In this document: positions 53,373 to 64,000 of the stretch, piece by piece
Numbering within the stretch: position 1 is the first letter of the stretch
Layout: each line of letters starts with the position of its first letter
DNA from: Sphingobacteriales bacterium
Lineage (GTDB): Bacteria > Bacteroidota > Bacteroidia > Chitinophagales > UBA2359
DNA length: 64,000 nt
Direction of reading: 5' to 3'
NCBI GenBank assembly: GCA_016718845.1
Contig: JADKCK010000010.1
Coordinates: 62,001 to 126,000 of the forward strand
The notes under the pieces: model-generated
What the model was told of the DNA's origin: nothing
Databases searched by the model: none
Seen by the model: the letters and a program-made list of their open reading frames with translations, nothing else
Made by a program: the position numbers and the translations under genes

Positions 53373-53454
53373 AAGCTATGAATGTGAAGGTTGAATAGAA
53401 ATATAAAAAACGACATTATACTAAATAATTGATATTATGCAGGAGTGTTACCTA

Positions 53455-53825
53455 ATTAAATGGCAGGAAGCTTTGTTGCTACTTTGTTGTTGTTTTATTA
53501 CCGCTTATCCACCCATTAAAAGTTTGTTACTTTTTTTCTTGACAAAAAAAGTAACCAAAAAAGTCAAGGCTATATAGTAATTGGCTAAAATGGGCAACAT
53601 TCCGCTAAAAGATATAAACTTGCACGCCAAACGGTTTGTTTGTCGGTTTTATTTCTCGGTTCGGTGTGGCGTGCTTCAAACAGTATATCTTTCTTAACGC
53701 TACATTTATGCCCCAATAAATTTCTTAACGCCAATTCCTATAATGCCGGTCCCGAAGAAATTAGCCGCACAACTGGGTATAAAAATACAAAACACCTTGT
53801 TATTGGAATAGGCTGCGTAACATCA
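53455..53825 (-). repeat. dispersed repeat, copy C, with 170-bp palindromic core
   Basis: This is the same element as 34925-35293 in the opposite orientation, with only scattered substitutions. The core limits are 53573-53742; one arm has a single mismatch (TATAGTAATTGGC). It fills the gap between the divergent glycosyltransferase and flippase genes. A short frame across the core is conserved between copies B and C. Confidence 0.85.
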
Positions 53826-53873
53826 AAGTAAATAATAAACCAGTGTTTGCCCACTAAACGCTATGATTGCCTA

Positions 53874-55316
53874 ATGAACAAAGATTTTTTGAGAAGTGCC
53901 ACCTTACTAATAGCGGTTAATTTATTGATAAAACCATTGTATATTTTTGGCATCGACCGTACTTTGCAGAACGTTGTTGGTACTGCCGAGTACGGCATTT
54001 ATTTTGCCCTGTTTAATTATACGTTGTTTGGTCAGGTGTTACTCGATTTTGGCATTAATAATTTCAACAACCGAGCTATTGCACAACAGCATCATTTATT
54101 AACCAGCTATCTGCCCACTTTTTTGCGCTTAAAAGTACTATTGGCATTGGCGTATATGGGCAGTTGTTTTGTGGGTGCAATGTTACTCAACTACAACCTG
54201 CATCAGCAACAATTATTGTTTTGGTTGGCATTAAGCCAAATATTGGCATCGTTTGGGGCTTTTTTTCGGTCTAATTTACAAGGTTTGCATTTGTTTGGCA
54301 AAGACAGTTTAGTGTCTGTTACCGACCGCTTGTTTTTGATTGTGGTAGTAGGCAGTTTGCTATTGCTGTACAAAGGCATGGATATACTACAATTTGCGTA
54401 TCTTCAAACTGCGGCTTATGCTATAACAGCAGGTGTAGGTGCATTGTTTGTTTGGCAGCAAATAAAAACGCCTTTGGTATGGCGATACAATAGCGGAGTG
54501 TTTGGGGGAATTATCCAGCAAACATATCCTTACGCCTTACTTATGCTGCTTATGTTGCTTTATAGTCGTGTAGATGCGGTACTTATCGAGTATCTTTTAC
54601 CCGAGCCAAGTGGTGCCGAACAAGCGGGTATTTATGCCAGTGCATATAGGTTGTTAGATGCGGCTAATATGATAGCCGTTTTGTTGGCAACCATTTTGCT
54701 GCCTATGTTTGCCCGATTGCTGCATCAACAAACCCCCGAATTGTATGCCTTAACTGGGTTTAGTGCTAGGTTGATGTTGGTAGGTGCAGTGGCTTTGGTA
54801 GTGCCTTGTTTATTTTTTGGCGATGAAGTTATGCACCTTTTGTATCATCAAACAAGCGATTATGCGATACAGGTTTTTGGTTGTTTGTTGTTGTCGTTTG
54901 TGGCTACTTCGTCGGTGTATATATATGGTACACTGCTAACCGCCAACGGCAATATTTGGTTACTAAATGGCATTGCCTTGTTGGGTATGGTGCTAAACAT
55001 ATCGCTTAATGTGTGGCTGATACCACAGCAAGGTGCTTTGGGTGCGGCTTATGTGGCACTTATTACCCAATTTGTGGTTGCATTACTGCACTTAGTGGTG
55101 GCAATACGAGTGTGTAAATTACCCATAATGGCAGTAAATGTGTTTAAATCGGTGGGGTTTGTGGCGGCTTGTATGGTAGGTACTTGGTGGTTGGCTAATG
55201 CAGATTGGGCAATTTGGCAAATACGTTTTTTTACAGCCGCAATAGCGTGTGTAATGTGGGCTTTTTTATTAAAGATGATTGATGTGCGCATGATTTGGAA
55301 AGTGCTGCAACGTTAA
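53874..55316 (+). CDS. polysaccharide flippase (Wzx/MATE-like, MOP superfamily)
   Basis: This 480-residue membrane protein has about 12-14 helices. I choose the ATG at 53874 (MNKDFLRSATLLIAVNLLIK); upstream codons are in the repeat border. Features are GTAEYGIYFALFNYTLFGQV near the start, the mid-protein QQTYPYALLMLLMLLYSRVD, the AGIYASAYRLLDAANMIAVL block typical of polysaccharide biosynthesis flippases, and WLIPQQGALGAAYVALITQF. It moves lipid-linked glycans across the inner membrane. Together with the GT4 gene it suggests surface glycan export. The frame is intact. Confidence 0.85.
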   Translation: MNKDFLRSATLLIAVNLLIKPLYIFGIDRTLQNVVGTAEYGIYFALFNYTLFGQVLLDFGINNFNNRAIAQQHHLLTSYLPTFLRLKVLLALAYMGSCFVGAMLLNYNLHQQQLLFWLALSQILASFGAFFRSNLQGLHLFGKDSLVSVTDRLFLIVVVGSLLLLYKGMDILQFAYLQTAAYAITAGVGALFVWQQIKTPLVWRYNSGVFGGIIQQTYPYALLMLLMLLYSRVDAVLIEYLLPEPSGAEQAGIYASAYRLLDAANMIAVLLATILLPMFARLLHQQTPELYALTGFSARLMLVGAVALVVPCLFFGDEVMHLLYHQTSDYAIQVFGCLLLSFVATSSVYIYGTLLTANGNIWLLNGIALLGMVLNISLNVWLIPQQGALGAAYVALITQFVVALLHLVVAIRVCKLPIMAVNVFKSVGFVAACMVGTWWLANADWAIWQIRFFTAAIACVMWAFLLKMIDVRMIWKVLQR

Positions 55317-55462
55317 ATATAACCCAGCAGTGACAAGTTTGGGCAGCGATAGCTAATAAACAAGCCAATTAAAATGTCTTTTTTGCACACTACATTAAAC
55401 CCTTTTGCGTTATTTATGTCCATTGCTAAAAGGCATTTAATCACTCAAAAAAAGTAAAAACC

Positions 55463-56092
55463 ATGCAAAAAATTGCGCAAAAATTAATCCTTGTATTTTT
55501 AACGGTTACTACGCTTGCATCGGCGGGTTGCGAAACATGCGGGCAAACCAAAACCTTAGCCGATTTGCTATTCAGAGCCGCCTCGTTTGTGGTGCCCGAA
55601 ATTACGTTGGTACAATCGTTTGTGATTAACAACGTTATCGAAAACCTTGCCCCAAGCTGCGAAGCCGATGGCAGCGACACCGCCGAAACAGCCGAAGATA
55701 GTAACAAAGGTATCTCGGCAGAGTACCGCCCCGACGGAAATGGCACTTGGCAAGATGCACAGTTGGCACAAGATGGAATTCCTACCTATCAAGTTATCTT
55801 AGCAACCGATGATTTAGCCAGTGGCGAAACTGACGAAAGCCAAGAGGCATTTCAATTTACTACGCCCGGACAATATCGTTTTAAATACGATACCGATGTG
55901 GTTAACGTGATAGAAGAGCGTAACGAAGCCAACAACTCGGCAGCTGTTAACAATGGCAATATTAGTGGCAAAAAAGAAGGCAACGAAATAATTGTAACCG
56001 TAAACGACCCCACCGGAAAACGACAACCACAATACAATAGCCGCCAAATAGTAACCATTAACTATTTAGGTACTTGTAAAATTACACACTAA
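55463..56092 (+). CDS. lipoprotein with CARDB-like domain
   Basis: This 209-residue protein has a lipobox (TLASAGCETCG, Cys ~23). After a short helical region the second half is a beta-sandwich with the CARDB-like ending GQYRFKYDTDVVNVIEERNE then ANNSA, the usual 'D..N.V.E.nE.NN' strand turn of cell-adhesion related domains. GEEQ-type acidic stretches (DTAETAEDSNKG) are exposed linkers. The specific function is unknown. The frame is intact and a clear terminator follows. Confidence 0.7.
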   Translation: MQKIAQKLILVFLTVTTLASAGCETCGQTKTLADLLFRAASFVVPEITLVQSFVINNVIENLAPSCEADGSDTAETAEDSNKGISAEYRPDGNGTWQDAQLAQDGIPTYQVILATDDLASGETDESQEAFQFTTPGQYRFKYDTDVVNVIEERNEANNSAAVNNGNISGKKEGNEIIVTVNDPTGKRQPQYNSRQIVTINYLGTCKITH

Positions 56093-56118
56093 ATTTAATA
56101 ATACCTTTAGACAAAAAT

Positions 56119-56158
56119 TAAAACACGGATGCCGATATGGGTATCCGTGTTTTTTTTA
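56119..56158 (+). terminator. terminator of the CARDB-like lipoprotein gene
   Basis: AAAACACGGATGCC pairs with GGTATCCGTGTTTT (one wobble) and is followed by T's. Confidence 0.8.
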
Positions 56159-56171
56159 CCCAATACAAATA

Positions 56172-56837
56172 TTATTTATTTATAATAATAGGTTTTTGGG
56201 CAGATGAAGGTAATATTTCTTTTTCTTTGTTAGCAGGCATATTTGCTGGCGTGTTTGGGTAATCTACCGTCCAGCCGTTTTCGGTGGCAAGGCTAGTTAT
56301 CAAGCCAAACATTTCGGTGGCTTGTTCGCGGGCAGATTGCATCATTTTGCTACGCAGTGCCGTTTGTCTGATGGTATCTTTGGCTGCGGCTTGCAGTTTG
56401 GTTAACTCGCTGGGGGTAAAACTATTAAACATGCCATTCTCTAAATCATAATAATTAAGGTCAGTGTCTATAGATAATATTTGAGGCTCGGGCAAATTTT
56501 CGATGTGCATTATTTTATTGGTTTTATCTAAAGTAATTTTTAGGTCTTTAAGGTCGTAGCCCACCGATACCTTTGCCTTTACCTTAATTAAAGCACGTTT
56601 GCGCAGCCCGGGTAGGTCAAAACCAACATACTCTTTGTGGCTAATAATGTCGGCAAACTCGCCCTCAACTACTACCATTTTGTATACCTTGTTAATCTTT
56701 TCCAACAACACATCCGAGTCGTGTTCTACATGTTTTACCGATGTTTCGTTCCAACTTTTATAGGCATAGTAGGCTACACTAACCCCCAAAAACATACCTA
56801 TTAGTATAGAAACCACAAAAATGTACGTGCGTGTCAT
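56172..56837 (-). CDS. DUF4230 membrane-anchored protein
   Basis: This 221-residue protein has one N-terminal helix (IFVVSILIGMFLGVSVAYYA), then the DUF4230 body: INKVYKMVVVEGEFADIISH, RKRALIKVKAKVSVGYDLKD and the C-terminal helical part QTALRSKMMQSAREQATEMF. The domain looks like a band-7/SPFH-neighbour type beta-alpha fold, but its role is unknown. It is anchored in the inner membrane and faces the periplasm by the positive-inside rule (short MTRTY start). The frame is intact. Confidence 0.8.
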   Translation of the reverse strand: MTRTYIFVVSILIGMFLGVSVAYYAYKSWNETSVKHVEHDSDVLLEKINKVYKMVVVEGEFADIISHKEYVGFDLPGLRKRALIKVKAKVSVGYDLKDLKITLDKTNKIMHIENLPEPQILSIDTDLNYYDLENGMFNSFTPSELTKLQAAAKDTIRQTALRSKMMQSAREQATEMFGLITSLATENGWTVDYPNTPANMPANKEKEILPSSAQKPIIINK

Positions 56838-56903
56838 ATTAATTATTGATTATTGACTAAGTGAACTCATTTTTCGGGCGCAAAGCTACTCTTTTTTTTA
56901 ATA

Positions 56904-56949
56904 AAAATGGCAGTACAAACACAAAGGTTTTGTACTGCCATTTTATTTT
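56904..56949 (-). terminator. terminator downstream of the giant Kazal-domain gene
   Basis: A 16-bp perfect stem AAAATGGCAGTACAAA (56904-56919) pairs with 56929-56944, with T/A runs on both sides. 56950-57099 is AT-rich with repeated ATTGATTATTAATT words and no gene. Confidence 0.75.
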
Positions 56950-57099
56950 CAACCAAAACTGTTAATTGATTATTAATTACTAATTATTGATTATTAATTA
57001 TTGATTATCTATTATATTTTCAGATAACGACTTCTTAGTAATAAAAACAATAATTATTGTAATAATCAACGGACAGCTTGCAACGGACAGCCGATAGTG

Positions 57100-60000
57100 C
57101 TATTGTTTAATCCAAGGTTGCGTAATGCGTCCTTCGGTGGTTTGTATGCTCAACAAATACATGCCTGCTGGATAATGTCCAACCTCAATACGTTGTACTT
57201 GTGGGCTACCGCTTATAGTACTTAGCTGTAATTGTTCGATGGTGCGCCCGTTTAGGTCAATGATACTTATTTGTGCTTGTGTTTGTTGGGTAGTAAATCG
57301 CACAAACAAATCGCTACTTGCCGGCACTGGCGACAACGAATGAAGTTCGAGGCTTTGCTCAATGCCATTATTTGTATATTTTCCGCCTTCGCCGTCGGGG
57401 CATTCGCCTACGTGCATTAGTGCCATAACAGTATCACACGCACCCAAGGCATTGCACCCAATAATTTGCAAAGTGTCGGTTCCGCTAAACAAAGGTAGGG
57501 CGGTATAACGCACGCAAGCGCTGTTGGCGGGCAGGTAAACACTGCACGAAAACTGCGAAATAACGTTGGTTATTGCCACGTCGGTGCCTGTTAAGTTGCA
57601 AAACTCGGGGCATATCCATTCGGGGGTAATAGGTTGTGTACAGATGTGTATTGCCTCGTTTTCGCATGTCGGAACCACATTGTTACTCACATAAATCGTT
57701 ACGGTTGCTGCATCGCACAAACCATCTTCGTCGCAAATTTGGTACTCAAAGGTATCGGTACCCTCGAAGCCAGCATTGGGTGTATAAACAAAGCTGTTGT
57801 TGTTAAGGGTAAGTGTGCCGTTTTGCGGTTGTGTGTGGGTGCTAATGCTAAAGGTGTTTCCTTCGGCATCAAAATCGTTGTTTAGCACATAAATAGGGGT
57901 GGCTGTTGCTCCTTCTATCCAAACGGTATCGTTAAGTGCTACAGGCGGCTGATTGCAAATACCCGTAAATATGTTGTAATAAATGGTATCGCATAGGCTA
58001 CCTTGGCAACCTATAATGGTTACTATTTCGTTGCCATAAAACAAGGGTACGGGTGTATATTCCACGCAATTGTCCTCGATATTAATAGAGCAGCTAAAAT
58101 ATTGTGGGGTGGCAGTTATGGTATAATCGCCATCAAAACAAAACTCGGGACATAAGTTAATAGTAGTTATGGGTGGTGTGCAAACATACATCGTATCGGG
58201 GTGGTCGCACAAAGGTGGTGTTTCGCCACAAGCTCCCTCTGTCCAAGCAACGCCTGCACAGTCGGCTTCGCAGCTATTGCCGTAGGTTATGCCATCGGCA
58301 CCGCAAACGGGGGCGTAAATATCGGGGCAATTGCAATTAACACTTTGTGTCCAAATGGGTGATAAGTTGCTTGGTGTGTCGCAATCCTCAACAGGCATCA
58401 TTCCACCAAACGAGCAAATAATGGTTCCGTCGCAGCTATAAATAAAGCTAGGTGCATCGCAGGCGTTGTTGTATTGTGCATAGATAACCGTTTGTCCATT
58501 AAATGTGCCCGTATAAATGCCTAATAATGCGCTACAATCGTTGGGCGATTGGGCGTTGCCTTGTGCAATTAGGTTGTTTAGCCACTCTAAACTGTTTAGT
58601 GCTACGCCGCAGGGTAGGGTTGTTGTGTCGCAATTGGCATCAATGCTAATATTGTATTGGTAATATTCGTGTGTCATACCAATGGTGGTAAATACATCTA
58701 ACACATAAGTGGTGTTTTGCGATGGGGCTACCCAAATGGCACGGCATTGGCTATCAAAACAAGATAATTGTCCTGTGTCGGGCGACCAGTTGTAGGTGGT
58801 GTTGCCAATCATCATGCCATCGGCAAAACCAATCAGGATTGAGTCGCCTAAGCAAATGGTGTAGTTAAAATAAGTGGTGTCGGTTGGAGAGGGATTACAA
58901 GCCCCATCTGTCCAAGGAACGCCTGCGCAGTCGGCTTCGCAGCTATTGCCGTAGGTTATGCCGTCGGTACCGCAAACGGGTGCGTAAATATCGGGGCAAT
59001 TGCAATTGATACTTTGTGTCCAAATGGGCGATAAATTGCTTGGCGTGTCGCAATCCTCAATAGGTATCAATCCACCAAACGAGCAAATAATGGTTCCGTC
59101 GCAGCTATAAATAAAGCTAGGTGCATCGCAGGCACTGTTGTATTGTGCATAAATAACCGTTTGTCCATTAAATGTACCCGTGTAAATGCCTAATAAAGCG
59201 CTACAGTCGTTGGGGGTTTGGGCGTTGCCTTGTGCAATTAGGTCGTTTAGCCACTCTAAACTGTTTAGTGCTACGCCACAGGGTAGCGTTGTTGTGTCGC
59301 AATTGGCATCAATGCTAATGTTGTATTGATAATATTCGTGTGTCATGCCAATGGTAGTAAATACATCTAACACATAAGATATATTTTGTGTTGGAGCCAC
59401 CCAAATGGCACGGCATTGTGGATTGTAGCAAGATAATTGTCCTGCATCGGGCGACCAATTGTAGATGGTGTTGCCTATCATAAAGTTGTCGGTAAAACCA
59501 ATAGCTATCGAGTCGCCGGGGCAGATGGTGTAATTGTAAGTAGCTTGGTAAATGGTGTCGGTTGGTGTGGGGTTACAAGCTCCGTCTGTCCAGCTTACAC
59601 CTGCGCACTCGGCAAAGCAGCTATTATCGTAAGTTATGCCATCGGAGCCGCAAACGGGTTGGTAGTATTCGGGGCAGAGGCATGGGGCTGCACAACCTGA
59701 CAAGTTTTGCACAAAAACAAGGTTGTTTAAATTAACCAACGAGTCGCAGGTTGGTAGCATTAAACCGCCCGATTGACAGAGGTAATTGCCCATTGCATCG
59801 TAATAACGTGTTGGATAATCTAAACAAGGAAAACCACCACTTACCACCATTACGGCATTGTTGCCATCACAATATAAATCTATCGAGTGGCTACAATCGC
59901 ACGAGATTTGGGCAGCTAAATTTTGGACGATAGAGTCGGCGGGAGCGGTGCATCCACCACAATCGTTTACCAAAACAATATATTGGGTGATGCTGATGGT

Positions 60001-62083
60001 ATAACTTTGCCCGGTAGATATATCAAATCCACTGGCAGTTACTACAAAAGTATCGTTGCCTGTAAAGCCTGCGTTGGGTGTGTAGGTTAATACTTGACTA
60101 AATTGTGCATCAAAGTTAATGGTTGCGGTGCCATTAGTGGGTTGTGTAGTTACCGTTGCTCCTTCTTCATCGCCAAACGAACCTAAGTTTTGGGTGTAAG
60201 CGTAGTTGTTACACACGGTAATGCCCCATGTAATGGTATCGGGTTGGCTGGTGTTGCAATTTGTCCAATCGTATACGCCCTCGCACTCGGCAAAGCAGCT
60301 GTTGCTGTATACTTGCCCGTCGGGTCCGCAAACGGGAGCGTAAATTTCGGGGCAGATACAGCCGCCAGTATTACAACTCCAAAGGTTTTGCACAAAGTTT
60401 AGGTTGCCAAAGTTAATTAAGCCATCGCAGGGCGATACATAGCCCGGTGGAGGGAAGCCGCTTTCGGTGCAAATTTGGTTGCCGTTAAGGTCGTAGTAAT
60501 AAATAGGAAAATCGGCGCAGATGCCCGTTGATGTGAAAACGATGATGCTATTTAAGCCATCGCAATATAAATCGAGGTTTTGGGTGCAGATGCTACAATC
60601 TATTTGAGCAACGATATTAGCAATAACCGAGTCGGTGGGCATTTGGCAAGTTGTGGTGTTGCCACATTCGCCCTCGGTAAACGAAACTCCTGCACAGTTG
60701 GCAAAGCAAGCATTGGCATAGGTTATGCCATCGGAGCCGCAAACGGGTTGGTAATATTCGGGGCAAAAGCAACCTTGGTCTATTATTTCGTAACAGTTGA
60801 TGATAAAATAAAGTGTCCCGCCGCCGCAAATGTCAACCATATCGCTTGGTGTGCCTGCAAAATAAATGGTTTGCCCTATTTGTGTAGTATCGAGGATTAT
60901 TGTTTCGGGAAAATAGTAAGTGCTGGTATCTTCGGTTAATTGAATAGCCAACTGACCACATCGTTCAACAATAGTTCCGTAGGTATTGGGCACACAAACT
61001 GGTGGCGGGTTGTTATCGCTGCAAGACCAAAGCATTTCCACAAAAACAAGGTTTTCGAAATCAATACCGCTGGTATCGGTGCATGTACCGCCAATTAAGC
61101 CACCTGCATAGCAAATTTGGTTGCCTGTTGCATCGTAGTAATAAGTTGGGATATCGGAACACACAATCATGGTTCCATCGGGTAGTGTATATGGAACAGA
61201 TGATACCTGCAACAAGGTTTGACCATTATTGCAATACCAATCGAGCTGCCAGCCGCATACATCGCAAGGATATTCGGCAATGATGTTTTGGACGATAGAG
61301 TCGGCAGGAGGTATTAAGTCAACAAGGTCGCAAAGGTTGGTGCTAGTAGCTTGGTATTCCCAAATAAGTGTTCCACTCGATATGTCGAGGTCGGGTAAGA
61401 CGTTGGCGCAAAGTTCGGGTGCATTGGCGGGCATAAATCCGTTAAAGCAAACTTGTTGTCCGCTACAATTGTATACTACAAGGGGTAAATCGGTGGGACA
61501 AAGTAAGCCCATGCCGGGTGCTGTTGCAAACAAATGTTGCCCCCAATAACTCATTTCGTTACCATAGTATACGCCCAAATCCACAATTTGAGCAACCGCA
61601 CAACCATTGGCATTATTGGCAATGTTGGCAAGCCAAGGTAGTGCATTAATTGGGTTGGGGTTTAGTTGCCACGTATTAACAAGCTCGCCTAGTTGGCAAG
61701 GTTGTGCATTGGGGTCGGCTGTTGGCGATGTATCTATTTGGCAAATTACCGAGCCATCGCAGCTATATACATTTTGTATGCTAGGTGGTGGAACCTCGCA
61801 GGTATAATATTGTTGTAAGACAAATGCGGGTTGCCCATCAAGGGTGTACTGCGATACTTCGTTAGGATAAGAACAGCCACATATCTCTACATTAGCAAAA
61901 ATAGTAGATAGCCAAGGTAGGTCGGCAATGGGGTTAGAGAACAAACAAGTATCTTGTTGTAGGGGCAAACAATTTGCTTAATTTGTGCTTAATAGGTGTT
62001 TGATAATGAGCATTGGTGGCAAAACTAAGCCCACCCGCCATTACCAACAGGAAAAAGGCGAAGATTTTGTAGTTATTTTTCAT
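57100..62083 (-). CDS. giant secreted protein with five Kazal-like domains and a T9SS sorting domain
   Basis: An ATG at 62083 opens a signal peptide (YKIFAFFLLVMAGGLSFATN). A one-base shift near 61972 joins it to the 1,622-codon frame (ANCLPLQQDTCLFSNPIADL...), giving 1,661 residues. Cys-rich repeats fill the protein. Five Kazal-type protease-inhibitor domains share PVCGSDGITY / N.C.A.CAGV spacing, encoded near 60.7, 60.3, 59.6, 58.95 and 58.3 kb. Cadherin/Ig-like strands with LTYTPNAGFTGNDTFVV and FVYTPNAGFEGTDTFEYQIC are interspersed. The C-terminus is a T9SS type A tail (LSPVPASSDLFVRF ... AGMYLLSIQTTEGRITQPW). It is a likely surface or released inhibitor/adhesin. Two units of 223 residues are nearly identical. 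Confidence 0.85.
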
Positions 62084-62338
62084 AGGAAAAAGATATTTTT
62101 AGGTTATTTTTAATTGGCAATTTATTTTTTACGACAAAATATAGCACAAATATACGCAAATATTGGCAGAAAATAGGCATTTTAGCACGTAATAAATCAA
62201 AAACTTGGTGAGTTAATAGGGCAAAAATATTAAATAGGTTGTGGCTAACTAAGGGGCGTTAAGTAGGCTGTATTTACTTTGATAAACTTTATGCACACTA
62301 ATTGTTACCAAAAATCTTTATTAATCGCCAAATAACCC

Positions 62339-62346
62339 TATCTTTG
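62339..62346 (+). promoter_or_regulatory. TATCTTTG promoter box before the last gene
   Basis: An exact TAnnTTTG box lies 26 bases before the ATG at 62372, in the divergent gap with the giant gene. The rest of 62084-62338 holds no gene. Confidence 0.5.
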
Positions 62347-62371
62347 TACTCAGATTATACAGCCATTTTAT

Positions 62372-63794
62372 ATGCAGCCTATCAAACAGTTTGTTTTTTA
62401 CTCCATTAGCTTATATGCCCTATATTTTGGTGGGTGTCTTTATGTGGGCGCAGCCCAAGTCAACTACATTGGTCAGTAGTTTTGCGCCTGCCATAAAAAA
62501 TTTAAATCCGCAACATAAAAAGTGCGCTTTATTGTTGGGTATAAACGATGGCAACGAGTACCAAACCGTATTGCTGTCCTTTGACCCCAAAACGCAAAAA
62601 ATTGAACAAACCGCAAATTTACCACTTTTGGCAAGTCCGCAAGGTAAGCAGTTTCATTTTATTTACAGCCTGTTAACCGATACTTTGTATAACGAACAAC
62701 GCACACAAACCGTTGCCACCACAAAAATTAAAAAGCAAACAACCGTAACAAATTGGTGGCACAAAACCCAAACAGTACTTTATTTAAGCAACAACCGCAA
62801 ATATCTGGCAGATATTATTGCCCAAATAAACAAAAATAGGCAGCCCCAAGCCAATAAAGCACTACCCGATTGCTCGTCGTGTACTTATTTAGAGGCTAAC
62901 GACATACAAACCATTAATTATATCATACCCAAATACGCCAACTTTTTACACCAAAAAACAGGTATTTATGCCAATGGCGATGATTATTTTACCCAAACCG
63001 AGCAAACCATACGCCTATCACCCCCATCGGGTCCTAATTTTAAAGGCGTGTTTAATCGCAAAAATAAAACACACCGAAACGCTATTTACGACGATTTTGA
63101 AGCCTACATAACCGATGCTTGCAAAGACGATTTACAACGAATTTTTACTTGGAAAACCACCACAGGTATGTTCGCCGACTACTCGTATGGCTTTAAAGAA
63201 GCCATTATACCCGAAACCGAAGACACCGACCTTGCCGAATTGCACATTAAATACCTGCAATTAGATACCGCCAAAGCCGAAAAAATGCTGCCCACCGATG
63301 CCAAACGTCTGCTAAAAGCCCACCGAATGAAAGAAAGTGCCGCCAAACAACGCCTCACCGATTCGTTAGCCAATACCTATCTACCTTATATACCCGATAC
63401 CGATAATATAGAATGGCTGTTGTACCGATACGAAGGCAGAATACATTTGGTAGCACAATGCAAAGCCTACCCAATGCCACAATACCGCAAAAAAAACGCA
63501 CCTACCTACTTATTACAGCACGATGTAGGCGCCGTTTTGCCCAATTATTCCGATTTTCCGTTACAATTTGCCGATTTTACCAAAATAAACCCAATGGTTG
63601 TTGATGTAACGGTAAGCCCCACCCACGACCTTGTTTTTGTGTACCTTGCCGATGGAACACTAATTGGCATTAACGTTACCACCAAACGCGAAATCTACCG
63701 ACAAAAACTATCAGAAACCGACAAAGTGGTAATGCTCGAATGGGCAACAGGTATTTATACCGATATCTGGAAAAACGAATTAAAAATAAAATAA
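62372..63794 (+). CDS. exported protein of unknown function, probable frameshift after the start
   Basis: The 467-codon frame opens at a TTG (62391). An ATG at 62372 behind a good promoter box reads MQPIKQFVF and joins it if one base of the T6 run is gained or lost, giving a signal sequence ending near VGVFMWAQP. The protein has no recognised family. It shows beta-strand segments early (KKCALLLGINDGNEYQTVLL), a helical middle (LQLDTAKAEKMLPTDAKRLL), and late strands like a propeller blade (VDVTVSPTHDLVFVYLADGT then LIGINVTT). A single Cys pair CSSC is notable. 63795-64000 has no gene. Confidence 0.6.
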
Positions 63795-64000
63795 ATACTC
63801 AATATTTCATTTAGTTTACTGCAAAAAGGTCATTTCTTGAACACTTTAAGTAAAGTCATAACTTATAAATACTTATATTTCAATACATTACAAAAATAAA
63901 AAAAATAAATTGATGGCTTTTTGCCTTTTTGCAGCAGCCTCTTCATTTAAATACTAAAGAAAGGTTAACTAATCATCTTTAAAAAATCCGTGTCCCCTTA

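Noticed and set aside
57634..61807. Plus-strand frames over the giant gene
   Set aside because: They are shadows of the repetitive Kazal/Ig-like coding sequence on the minus strand.

Overview
The window looks like a chromosomal piece of a Bacteroidota bacterium, probably from a Chitinophaga/Saprospira-like lineage, though the order is not certain. The evidence is: type IX secretion (T9SS) sorting domains at protein C-termini, promoters of the TTTG / TAnnTTTG form that is specific to this phylum, a LytS/LytTR signalling pair, RHS tips of the Bacteroidota kind, many lipoproteins, and AT-rich intergenic DNA. No rRNA, tRNA or CRISPR array was recognised.

Layout. 1-12.6 kb: a secreted lysyl oxidase-like protein (cut by the window edge), a PpiD-type periplasmic foldase, a retropepsin-like protein, an arsenic pair (arsM, arsR), an M4 metalloprotease overlapping a small lipoprotein gene, an integrase remnant, a LytTR two-component pair and an agmatine deiminase-like lipoprotein. 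12.6-17.6 kb: an accessory stretch with two transposase remnants, two small exported proteins, an AT-rich membrane protein followed by an attC-like palindrome, and a 65-bp direct repeat at both ends. 17.6-28.6 kb: a GT39-like glycosyltransferase, a lipoprotein, a ClC channel with CBS domains, an Mla-type ABC transporter with two permeases, an SLC45-like transporter and a TPR histidine kinase. 28.6-34.5 kb: an array of RHS C-terminal (polymorphic toxin) cassettes with exported immunity-type genes, in successive stages of decay. 34.5-43.2 kb: housekeeping genes (SUI1-like factor, AI-2E permease, polyprenyl synthase, dihydropyrimidinase, ychF) mixed with Uma2 genes, a lone HicB-like antitoxin and a papain-fold lipoprotein. 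43.3-64 kb: an M1 peptidase, two AT-rich accessory genes, urocanate hydratase, pyruvate dehydrogenase E2, a GT4 glycosyltransferase with a polysaccharide flippase, a CARDB-like lipoprotein, a DUF4230 protein, a 1,661-residue secreted protein with five Kazal domains, and an unknown secreted protein.

Two points govern how this annotation should be read. First, about a third of the long genes are broken by one or more single-base frame changes. The essential gene ychF is among them, so most of these are probably sequence errors, and I give reconstructed gene limits with the break positions. Second, a dispersed repeat family occurs three times (12.9, 34.9 and 53.5 kb). Two copies contain a 170-bp imperfect palindrome that the third lacks. 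The most interesting region is the RHS array, including a toxin tip with a His/Cys pair like that of clan CD proteases, and a neighbouring cassette where only the last residues of a related toxin remain in front of a kept immunity paralogue.
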